A DNA stretch of 64,000 bases from Ciona savignyi (lineage: Eukaryota > Chordata > Ascidiacea > Phlebobranchia > Cionidae), in assembly GCA_000149265.1 (NCBI GenBank), contig CH003288.1, forward strand, positions 73,617 through 137,616, in the 5' to 3' direction. The notes under the pieces are model-generated. The model made no database searches. It worked only from the letters and a program-made list of their open reading frames with translations, and had not been told where the DNA came from. Position 1 is the first letter of the stretch. The number at the start of each line of letters is the position of its first letter. The position numbers and the translations under genes were made by a program. Positions 1 through 10,900 of this stretch are shown here, piece by piece.

Positions 1-27
1 GTGTCAACTGACCTTAGTAGAATTTAA
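1..27 (+). CDS. 3' end of an upstream paralogue of the adhesion-GPCR-like gene (partial)
   Basis: The first 27 bases are the same as 12345-12371, the last codons and TAA of the receptor gene at 4904-12371. Read in the same frame they give a short tail ending in TDLSRI and then stop at 25-27. The match continues past the stop into the 3' flank. The inference is that a second copy of the receptor gene ends here and lies mostly left of the window. It could instead be a duplicated 3' flank with no gene attached. Confidence 0.45.
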   Translation: MSTDLSRI

Positions 28-755
28 TTTTTTTTTCTATGGTTCATCTTTTAAAGGCCACATAACTCTCCTAAAGTCAGCTCCTTTCTAGACAGTCCTA
101 CTCGGCGCAATAGTTAATAAACTCGTTTTTTCCATTCTTTTAATAAACTTCGTTTTTTCCATCTTTTTATCCTATACGGCGATTTGTTTAATTTGCTGCA
201 GATAAATGGCATACAAGATTAATACAAAAAATGACTAAACTAACCATATAGTTTTTTAAGTTTAAAGTGTAATAATTAATAAAACACGCCTATGTGTTAT
301 TAGAATATCAGAAAAAAAACTTGTTTTGTTAAATTTTAGCTGGGTAGAATAACCCGAGGTCCTAGAGCACAATCCGACAAGCACAAGCGATGCAACGATT
401 TCTTCTCAAGTGTTTTCTGATATCTGAAATGTTTCTTTTATGTTAATATTGCACATTTGTACTTACACCGGTCGTTGTAGTTTTTTAGTTTAAAAACAGC
501 CTGTGGCTCAACTACTATGCAGTAAGCAGGAAGGAAACTTAGCTCCAGTGACCGAGTGATGGCTTCTGCGGTTTCCAACCATCGGGAATAAACCTCGATC
601 ATTTTTGTACTAATGGGATATTGTGTATTTTTCATATTTTAAAGTAATAATTTAGTTTGGCTTAACCCGCTTTTATAATTTTGTATTTTGTATTAGCCGA
701 CATTTTTTGAATATATAATACTTTAGCTGTGTTCATAAAACTTATTTTAGAATTT

Positions 756-1053
756 AGGATAGGATAGGATATTCATCTTTATCCCCGTGAATGGGAAAAC
801 CAAGGGGGTTAACACACGGGCAATCGCCAGATCACCTAGCGCCCACCGTCGGGTTACCAGAGCTATTGCAGTATGTTGTATATGATAAATACGTTCTTTC
901 AATTTGGTAGAACCCATTAATCCGCTGGGTTGAGGCAATGTCCGTAAAGTGCCTTGCCCAAGTACACAACCGACTAGCTAGCGACCAGTTTCGTACCTTC
1001 AACCTTTCGATTGAAAGGCGACTCACTTAACCGTTAGACCGACGGGCCGGACT
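756..1053 (-). mobile_element. tRNA-derived SINE with (GGATA)n tail
   Basis: On the minus strand the element begins with a tRNA-like head: a box-A-like stretch, a GGTTGAAGGTACGAAACTGG box-B-like stretch, and then CTAGCTAGTCGGTTGTG. It ends in a short GGATA repeat at 756-770. The same consensus recurs at 21445, 25846, 31486 and 32463. The two minus-strand ORFs and one other ORF within it are repeat sequence, not genes. Confidence 0.85.
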
Positions 1054-1344
1054 GGCTTTGTTTATTGTTGACGTGTTTCGAGAATTGCCAAGCACAGAAC
1101 CAATTGTTAACGCGACAGTTAAGTAATTGACGACAAAAGAATAAGGCAAACTATTAAGTTAATTCGGAATTCTAAAAGTTTTAATAGGATAGCCAGTTCT
1201 TACCAATAACCAACGTACATGCCTGTTACGAGCGTGACACAGAAAAAAAAACGAAAATATGAAAAACAAAAAAATAAAAATTCTTTCGTTCGGTTTTGAA
1301 GGCAAGCCATGCGATGATACTGCAACGACCGAGCTGCAACGCTT

Positions 1345-1455
1345 CTCCACTCACTATGTGACGTCATTTGATTGACACCTGCGATACGTAGACGCCACTT
1401 CTTTCATTTCAAATATTCGATTTAAAAATCGATTCGTCGAAGTGGCGCCTACAGA
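1345..1455. promoter_or_regulatory. CRE-bearing module, copy 1
   Basis: It contains CTCCACTCACTATGTGACGT followed by CATTTGATTGAC, with a full CRE-like TGACGTCA. A pair of inverted arms follows, GACGCCACTTC and GAAGTGGCGCC. A homologous module lies about 500 bp upstream of the receptor start at 4389-4500, and a shorter one at 17725-17765. It may be a duplicated promoter, or simply a repeat with a CRE. Confidence 0.4.
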
Positions 1456-1915
1456 TTTAAAAGCTAGGGTAATCTAAATTTACGCATTATTTAATGTCGT
1501 AATTTTAGATTTTATATTTGTTAGACAATCTGGTCTAGATAAGCAGAAACAAAAATTTTGGAATATGAATTCAGGGGTATTCCCCAGGGACGTTAAAAAC
1601 AAAAACAGATTATTTAAGCGCTTAAACGGCTAATACCACTTCAATAACATAAGAAGAATAAAGATTTATTCTTAAGTCATGATTGTAACAGGCAAGCATT
1701 GTCGCCCCGTCATCCATAAATCGAAATGAAACATCACGAATTGTTAGATAATGTGACCCAGATATGTAAAAACAGAAATTTATGTACTAAACTCAGGGGA
1801 ATACCCCGAAGCCACAAAAAACAAATTCGGACAGTTTTAACAAGAAACGTATGAAATGTTCGTAAAACCACCCGATCCGCCAATTTTTCATCGCTTGTGG
1901 CGGCATTAAAATGAG

Positions 1916-4388
1916 ACAGAGTGTCGGTTGTAGTAAAATCTGACAGGAACTAGAAAGTGTCAACCACGTGTTTAACCACCACTATTTGTAAAACACATGA
2001 TGTATGCCATATATTATTCATGCTACAGGGTCCCTAACCACAATTTGTTTTTTTATACACCAAGAATGTAATTTGTTTATGCAAGCATAAAAGCATGGGT
2101 CCCATAGTTAACCAACTTATTTTCCATGTGCTGTTAAATAAAAGATAAACGTTCTAAATTTACGAACATTTCACCACTAATGTTTTAAATTAAAGCTTCT
2201 TTTCAAGCGCTGTAGTGAAATTAAGCTAAATTCCCAAAACAGCCCGAGTTATTTTTTCATGGTTTCTGAAAATTCCCCTGGGTTAAGTAGATAAGTTTCT
2301 GGTTTTATAAGTGACTCATGTTATGTAACAATTTTTAAAATATAATTGCGATTTGTAAACTGCTTATTGGAGATGTCAATGCGATACGACATGCCTGCCA
2401 CAATAGTAATTCAGGAACATATCTTCGTTTTAAGGAAATTACCCTAAGTAAATGTTTTTTTTATTTAGCACAGAGTGTCTAATGGTCTAACATTTTACCG
2501 AATCTGATCAAAATTAGAGCAGCCGTTCAAGCGCTGTGCCCCCAAAAGCTAATTTATTCGAAAAAAAAAACGTTTTGGTTTTTAACGTCTTAGGGGAATC
2601 CCCTGGATTTATTACCCAACGTTCTCAGGGGAATCCCCCTGGATTCATTACACACTTCCTTCGCACACTTTTTTCCTGGTTTTAATAAATAAAAACAACA
2701 ACTTTAAAATGTTTGGGGTTGCCCGATCTATAATCAGGGGCAAACTTTGTGAACATACGACACAGATGTTACAGCAATGAAGCTAGCTGGAATATGAAGG
2801 CTTACAGGGCTAATATTCTTTAACCTGTTAATGTGTAGATTGGAGTAGCAACTGTAAGAAGAAACAAAAGTTTGATTCACTTGGATAGCATTCATCATTA
2901 AAACCTTCAATACACCACCCGTATAATGACAGACAGTTATGAAGTACTTGTCTATTGTATGGTTGTTGTTCATGATATGGACATCTCCGTTGATAATTCA
3001 CATGCTTTGAAAACCGAACAACCCTTGTCAGACTGTCAACGATTCGGTGATTGCCATCTTCATTGCCTTCACGCAGCACCTCTTGGAGTTGGAAGATGTC
3101 ATTACGAAATCTTCGGAGGACGAGGTTCTATTAGGCAGCACACGCGTGATGCCAATTTCTGCAGGAACCATTAGATTAGGTAGTTTATTTTAAAACTAAT
3201 CCCTGTTATGAGGAATGCCCTGGGACTCGTTAAGAACGAAGCAGTTTCCTGACCATATCGCTCCAATAAGGGAATCCTTTCTCTAAATCGCGGAAAGAAA
3301 ATCTCCTTCGCGAACAATGATGTTTAGGGAAGGACCTGGTTCTTTTTCGGACCTAGCTTCAAGAGAATTTCTTGCTCACTTTTAAAAGCAAGCATGTGTA
3401 TGAAAAAGCTTACCTATCTGTAGGATTCAACAGGGGCAATGATGACCTACTCGTTTTCAACCTTGTGTTGGCAAATTGAGTTGCTAAGCGTAACTTGAAC
3501 AGTGGAATATTCTCTTAGCACCAAAACACCCTGTGTGTCTGTCGTGTAATTCCTATAGCCAACATCAATGATATAGAAATTTAAAATTTACCGAAACAAT
3601 TTCTGGGTTTTTGTACAAGACTTGATTAGCTCAATAAATACATAAAATGGTTGTCTTTTCACCTTAACGTTTATAAACTCATTCCAGGTAGTGGAGCACA
3701 GAAACGAATGAATTTCAACTACCTTCTAAATTGGTGGCGACCTCATTACGGTTCAATGAGCACAAAAAATGAATGCGATTTATATATATTTTAGGTTTGG
3801 TAAATGACCGTAACACTATTTATTTATCAATAATGCTTTTTCCATTTTTCTATACAGATAATAAATTTTAAAGGACCAATTCGATCAAATTAAATAACTG
3901 CTGCAAACAGTACGGATGACGACCCGACCTATTAGTTGGTCGGCTCATAAGTCTGGATTGTTAGTACGTCGCCTTTAAACCAAAGAAAGTGTTAAAAGTT
4001 CGAAACTGTTCACTAGCTAGTTGGCTGTATCCTTGGACAAAGGCACTTATTGGATATTACAGTGGGATTTTGGGTTTTACTAAATTGTTGGAACATTAGT
4101 CATAGTCATTTAGATAACAAACATTAATTATTGCTTTTAATATAACGATTTACCGTGTGTTACCGCCGAGTTTTTCGGACAACCTCATTTTTTTTCATTT
4201 TCGCATTTGTTAAATTTGAGAATATACAGCCAAGATCTCGTTGCGCATTTCGGATTCCCGCGCAATAACCGTCAAATTAATGCAGTTAAAAAGTGTCATC
4301 CCACATTCAAAGCTATGAAATAAATATGCGACACAGAGCTACCAAACAGCAACCACGAAACCTTCCATATAAAAGCTCACTAGACGCT
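1916..4388. other. Intergenic stretch with no supported gene
   Basis: The stretch is AT-rich with several repeated CCCAGGGGAATCCCC-like words around 1795, 2590-2650 and 3205. The segment 2734-3175 has unusually even base composition and ORFs on both strands. On the minus strand one can read an open stretch through 2828-3079, but I recognise no family, see no convincing exon structure, and leave it uncalled. A degraded SINE lies at about 3930-4100. Confidence 0.6.
3930..4100 (+). mobile_element. Degraded tRNA-derived SINE fragment
   Basis: It carries the SINE landmarks: a TAGTACGTCGCCTTT box-A region, TTCGAAACTGTTCACTAGCT, then GGCTGTATCCTTGGACAAAG. It lacks a recognisable GGATA tail. It is more diverged than the full copies at 21445 or 31486. 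Confidence 0.65.
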
Positions 4389-4500
4389 CCACCCACTGTG
4401 ACGTCATTGATTGACAGCTGCGGTGTGTAGGCGGCACATCTTAATTTTTAAATGTTCGTAAATTATAAATTACTTGGTCGAAGAGGCGACTACAGGTTTA
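4389..4500 (+). promoter_or_regulatory. Putative promoter-proximal CRE module upstream of the receptor gene
   Basis: CACTGTGACGTCATTGATTG gives a perfect CRE core (TGACGTCA) about 500 bp upstream of the receptor ATG. The ensuing GGCGGCACATC and GAAGAGGCGACTAC arms resemble those of the module at 1345-1455. That position and the conservation among copies suggest a promoter element. No TATA box or initiator can be assigned with certainty. Confidence 0.4.
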
Positions 4501-4903
4501 TCGAGTTAAAAGATTAAAACAAAGAATATTTCAAATACTTCGACTGTTCATTTTTGTAAATAACAAATAGAATTGCTTTTTTTATAAATTACGATTCACG
4601 GGGGAAAACCATTTACGTCAGGGTCGCTATTGTGTTGAATACGATAGGGAAATTGGTTTTAGCTTTGTTCAACTTAGCAATAATAGCCAAACAATGAAGG
4701 TTGAAAAGCACGCGCGTAACATGCGCGGTAAATATTTTTGTAACTTAACCCTGCTGGGTCACGAGAAACTTTAATAAAATTTTCCATTTTGGCTGGGTGG
4801 TTTTAAAAAGAAATATTTGGAGGAGTCGACTGTAGCCAAACACGTTAAAGGATAAGGTTATCACTTGAGAAATTTAACTTGTTTCAAAATTAAAGACGTA
4901 AAA

Positions 4904-7900
4904 ATGGATGAAATCATCAAGATTATAGTTGTGTTCACCAGTCTTATGTCCGTGGGTGAAATTACTTGGTAAGTTTTAGTCGACAGTACAATTTAAACAA
5001 ATGCGTTGTGTCTTTTATTACGCATTATGAGTGTAAACAGATATCTAGAATAACCTGCTAATTAAATCAATGACAGCTCTGCCACAAATGTTTCCATGAC
5101 CGTCTCAACTCCAATTTCGGACCCATCAACGACGCCATACCCTACAACCATAGAGGTACGTACAACCCTCACGATATGCTGTGAAGTAAATGCAAATTAC
5201 ATTATTTATTTTTGATTCGCGAGAATAGAAAAATGCAAGGAGCGTTATAACATGAGCAAACGTCAGTTTACGTCATGTCCAACATTAGGTTACCGAAGCT
5301 ATTGTATTGTGACGTGTCACTCAGCTACGGTATATTTGTTTCCTTCGCTAAGGATATCGGAGACTTTCTTGCAATCAGGTTTGAACCTTTAAACCGATTG
5401 GTTGAAATTTACAAATATTACAACGGTAAATTTTGTAAAAACAAACAATGCTTATTTATCTATGTTCAGGTTACCAACTTAACCCGAGTTGAAACCACTG
5501 GAACTTCTCTGGTAAACAACACCGTTTCTATTTTTTCGATGGATACCACTCAGTCTAGTATTGGAATCACAGGTATGTTATCCATACTGCATGGAATATT
5601 TAAATATAGAAGGTTAAATAACATGCAACGGTTTGGTCCAATATTACTAAGAAATTAACCTATTTAGCCAATTTACTAAAGTGGCACAAACAAATGGTAC
5701 TTTACCACTAGACTATTTTTTGGGTTTAACACCACATAGCTTGATTTTAATCATTAGCGATAAATTTATTTTACTTCCGAAGAGATCTTATTTACGGTGT
5801 CCACACAAGATTTAAGGTAAAATGATAACTAGTTTCGGTTTATTTCTGTTTTTGTTCGATTTACAATTCTCTATTATTTTATGATTGGCTTGTGTTTAGC
5901 ATTATAGCCGAAAATGTCAGTGGAACTTTTATATTGGCTTGTGTTTAGCATTATAGCCGAAAATGTCAGTGGGGGTAGCCGAAATGTCAGTGGAACAACA
6001 GCAATTATAGATAATCGTATTGCTTCCACTCAATATACATTTCATGTCGTTGCATTAAATGCTGATGGTTCTGCGGTAATTTTTGACCCTTTACAGCTTA
6101 GCACGTGTAAGTTTAATCATATTTAATATAATTGTAATGCTGATACCACAGTATTTTCCCAGTACCCAATGCTCCTGCTGCACCAAGTTTATCACCGGGA
6201 AGTGATGCAACAAACACGATTGTTGTGTCATGGACAGCACCAACTGGTGGGAACGATATAGTTGATTATGTTGTTGAATGGACGGCGAATTCTGTTTCTG
6301 CCACGAAAGTTGCAACAGGGACTTCCACCACCCTTACCTCACTTACCCCAGGAGAGTTGTACAGCGTGAATGTAAAAGCTCGCAACAGTGCTGGGGCTGG
6401 AGCTAAATCAAACCACACGTTGTATAGAACAAGTAAGGTGGCATGTAATTTTGTTCATTTTGTTGTTGGAGACAATACTTTATATTTAGTTTATTGGTAT
6501 TTTAATGTTTTGTTTATTGGCTGTATACTATATTGAATGAAGTAAATGTGCAACAACCTAAAATTGCAACGATGCTTGTAAACAAAGTATCCATAATCCC
6601 GATTATCTTTACTAAATAAATTTTGCCAGAGATATGTTCTTCCGATTATTACATCATAATAACTTATTAGCTCTAATAATTAATCATTTCAATGTAGGAC
6701 TGACCATATTCATTTGTGATTATTACATCACAATAGCTACTGTTCTTAAGTTAGTTAAACATAACAATGCGTTTGTGATTGCATAAACGCTATTGTTTTG
6801 CGACAAACCCGATAATTATATGGTTATGCACAAAATTTCAAAGTTTCTCTAATAGAAGAATGCGTAGCGGTTACGTATAATGATAGTTGTTCAGGAAATT
6901 CACTACACCCATGTATTAGCATCGTATCCGAGTGTTCACGCTATTATCGATATATAACTGCGGCCCCAAACCTGTTCGTAACTCTCTAATATTTATGTTG
7001 CATATTTGTTTTGTTAAATAAAATATTTTCCAGATCCAAACCCAACAGCGAGTTTTTCGGTGAACACAATTGCCGCAAACAACGAAATTACGTTCAGTAT
7101 CGCAACACCATTAACGAATGTTTTTTCCAACTACACGCTTACCACCAATACAAATGGTGCAGCAAGTACCATCAATATTGATTCGTCAGAAACAACATAT
7201 ACATTTACTGGCGCACAACCCTCTATACACACTGTATTTCACCTAAAGGGCGATTCTGGAACTTTCGTTCTTCAAACTGAATCCACTGTAATCTCCGTCA
7301 TAGTTAAACCATGTAAGTCGTATTTATTATATTTTTTATTGTGGTATGGCTTTTAATTACTAGATCAAAAACCACACACTTATTTTTGCTCTATTTAAAT
7401 ACACTCGTATTAAATTTTCAGTTTTTGTGGGCGTTTATGTTAATATTTTAAAGTAATGGATATTCCTGAGTTTCAGAACTAAAAACCTTAATTTTCCTGA
7501 AAATCTTGGTTAAAGTTTATTGAAAAAATCTAGTGAGTTGTGTCCATGGACAAGGCAAATTAGTCAATCTTGTCTGAATCTAGTAGATTAATTATATTAA
7601 AAAACTAAAAGACTTAAAATTAAACTGAAGGAAAATCTCAATCATATACATCACACTGCAATAGCTCGGGTAATATGACCAGGGCCGGTTTTAGGCCGAT
7701 TTGACCGATTAGATCAAATTGGGCCCCGCACCTTGAAGGGGCCCCGCGCTAGCGGGGTCTTTCTGTATTACGAGGTTTAAAATACTACTGAAACGTAAAA
7801 TAAAAAGTGAAATAATATTCTTTCTCATAATATCAATTTGTTATGCATCGTAACTACGTCGAATTCATATTTCTGTGTCCGCCTGTTACGTCATAATAAA

Positions 7901-10900
7901 TATGGTTGCTAAACAATATATATATATATATATATATGTTTGAAAGTAAACCAATGTATCGTAAATAAGCATCCACATTACCTTTAATTTGTTTTATAGC
8001 AAGTATTAAATGTATATTTTTGTAGTTTGTATGTACTGGTATGTATGATATATAAACACCCATAAATTTTGCTATGAAGAGTAGGGGCCCCGCCATTACA
8101 TTTCTAATTGGGCCCCGCGGTTCCTAGCACCGGGCCTGAATATGACTGTGCACGGTAATCTAAACCCACGTTCCTATTTTACAAATGAACGTCTTAATTG
8201 TAAATGTTTGTGTAACCTGACCACCAAAATGAAGCTGCCTGGGATAACACTGTTTAATTGAATATATATAGAAAGTACCAACACAATGAGTTTTACTTAA
8301 TTCGGTAATTTGTCGGTATTGTTTTATTTGTTCTTTTTATCATATTATGTTGACTAACTAACCTATAGTACCTTTTCAGTCAATAATACTTATTGAAGAA
8401 TAAAGAAGAACTTTATCAAGCGCATAAAATTTAGATTTTCGGAAAGTTAAAACGAAATTAATTATTTTTTTGTTTGTATTAGCTACTCCGATTACTTGCC
8501 CATCAGAATGTGAAGGATGTATCGGTCCATGTTCTTTAAGCTCAACTGGAAGTTGTGACTGTTCCTGCATCGATGGCTACTTTCCCACTCAATTAGATTG
8601 TCAACCAGGTGCCACAAAACCATACAACCCCCATCTATATTATTAATCACATGTTCTCATTCAAAGTTGTTTGCAAAGAGGAAACATTGGTTCACCCAAC
8701 TTTGCTGATAAACGTCACGTTCCCATCCTTACAAGCTGGATTCCAAAGCTCAAGTATAGAGAAATGTCGGAGCGAAACTGTGAACAGTAAGCATGAATGG
8801 TTGGCTAGCCTAAATGATATAGCTTTGTTCGGTTACTCATGCTTAGTCTTAGGCACACTAGAGATTTTTACTGTTTTTGTACTTATAGTTTGATTGCCTT
8901 AAATCTGTTAATTGTCTCCACTTATTCATGACTGATAAAAAGTTGGTTGTACCTTTCACGTAAGGGTTCGATTTCAACTCTTGAAATATTACGCTTCACA
9001 GGTGGCAAACCATATGGAACTCGAAGTTGTTTATTGAACGGATCTTCCACTACTCCAATTTGGTTGACATCGTGTTACAGAGGAATACAGGTGTGTAGAA
9101 CCATCATCTATTCAAGCCTCTATAATCTTAATGTATTTAATCCAACCAGAATATTGCCAATGTCACCATAACTTCAACCGAGGAAAGAGTAGCGGTCGCA
9201 AACGATCTTGAAGTTCTAACATCAAACCCAGAATCACTAAGTTCTGATGATGTTAATAATACTGTACAAGCTCTGGATAATCTCCTGAATGTACCAAGCA
9301 TAACACCAGAGGTTCGTCATATTACTTTCATATTTCCCACAGTCTTGTTGTTTTGGAGACATACACCCGACTATAAACTAGTAACACCTTTAAGAATGTT
9401 AAACATAAATATTCCATAAAAGTTGTTTGTTTTGCAATTGACCATCATAACATGAACAGGTATCACTTTCAGCCGTGACAGTGGTAAGTAACATGTTGAA
9501 TGTGCCTGATGATGTATTCGTTGCCAGCACTGGAACTGAAAGGTATTGTCTCTGTCTAGATAGAATTCAAAATGATTAAAGTTTCTATCAGGCTGTTGAC
9601 GGCCATTGAATCTGTTGGAATGAAGGTTGAACTTGATGGGAATGGAGTTTATGAAGCTGTGACTTCTAATGTCGGTATAGCTGCAATTCAACCTGCTGTT
9701 GGCACCGGTGAGTAATAACAAGTGGTGTCAAATATTGGAACAAACATTTGATTCCTGTAATAGATATCATGCGAAGTGCATTTGGGGTCGATAACCTCCC
9801 AACCAACTCCGACCTGGGCTTTCGTTCAGACCAAGTTCATTTCTTCGGCAGTGGAGCACCAGACAACGTCACTGGTTCTATCTCGGTACCAAACAGTGCA
9901 GGTTGTCAGTCTAAAATACTTTTTAACCGGCTTCACTGAACAAAGCTTTGATTACAAATTGTTTTTGTCGCACGATTCGTGTGTTTTAAAAGAAGACAAG
10001 CCAATCGTGAAAATTTATCATTCAAATTAGCCAAAAGCATTACACTTTCCTCTTAATTGTTATTCATTAATCTGTCTTCCGTTTATGTTTAACTTGATGT
10101 AAACTAAAAACCGATTTTGTTTTAGCATTAAACAATCTGGGAACGTCAAAACGCATCAGTTTTCTTGCATTTTCAAACGACAAGCTGTTCATATCTTCAA
10201 ATGGTACATACGATGATATCAGTTCTGTAGTAGTCTTGTCAGCTACAATTGGACAAACCTCCGTCACGAATTTGGTTAATCCAGTCATAGTTCAACTTAG
10301 GACTAATATGGTGGGTTAATTTCTTTCGTTGTTAAAATATGTAATTGTAATGAGTTTTTTTCATTGACGTTGATTTCAAGACATTAGAGACTGAAGTTTT
10401 ACCCGTAATAAAATCAACCGAAACAACACACAGATTAATCACTTGGGTTGTATATAAACATGTATGATTTCAACCTCATGATTTTGGACTGCATATTTGG
10501 TTAACGTAGAGATTAAACTTTTATCTTGCAACAGACCTTAAACAATGGAAGTGATGATAGATTATCATCATCTTGTGTGTTTTGGGACGAAGGTAATCAA
10601 AGTTGGGCTAATGGTGATGTCGACTCTAAAGTTGAAGAAACTTCCGACTCCGTTGTTTGTCATTTCAACCATCTCACCAACTTCGCAACTTTACTGGTTT
10701 AAAAGCTCTTATTTCCAATTAGATAGCTTAGTGGTAACTGAAGAAAAGTCTTAATCACTGGAATAGCTCCAATAACCCCACAGTGGGCGCGAGATGATCT
10801 GACAATCGTCCGTGTGATAACGTCCTTGGTTTTTTCCATTCACCAGAATAGAACATGAAGATCCTACCGTATTTGAACCATTATTTGTTTGGCAATATGT

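Larger units (their letters stand above)
1..1915 (+). repeat. Segmental duplication, copy 1
   Basis: Bases 1-298 match 12345-12604, bases about 294-735 match 16434-16860, and bases about 1635-1915 match 16869-17145, all in the same order and orientation. The block 736-1634, which contains a SINE and a CRE-bearing module, is absent from copy 2. The target site of the BEL element in copy 2 (GTGTT) is intact here at 294-298, so this copy shows the empty site. Base 1 pairs with base 12345, directly after the receptor coding exon body, which suggests a tandem duplication that includes the gene. Confidence 0.9.

Noticed and set aside
2734..3174. Overlapping ORFs on both strands
   Set aside because: Reading frames are open but I see no conserved domain, clear splice partners or start context. 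Kept as intergenic.
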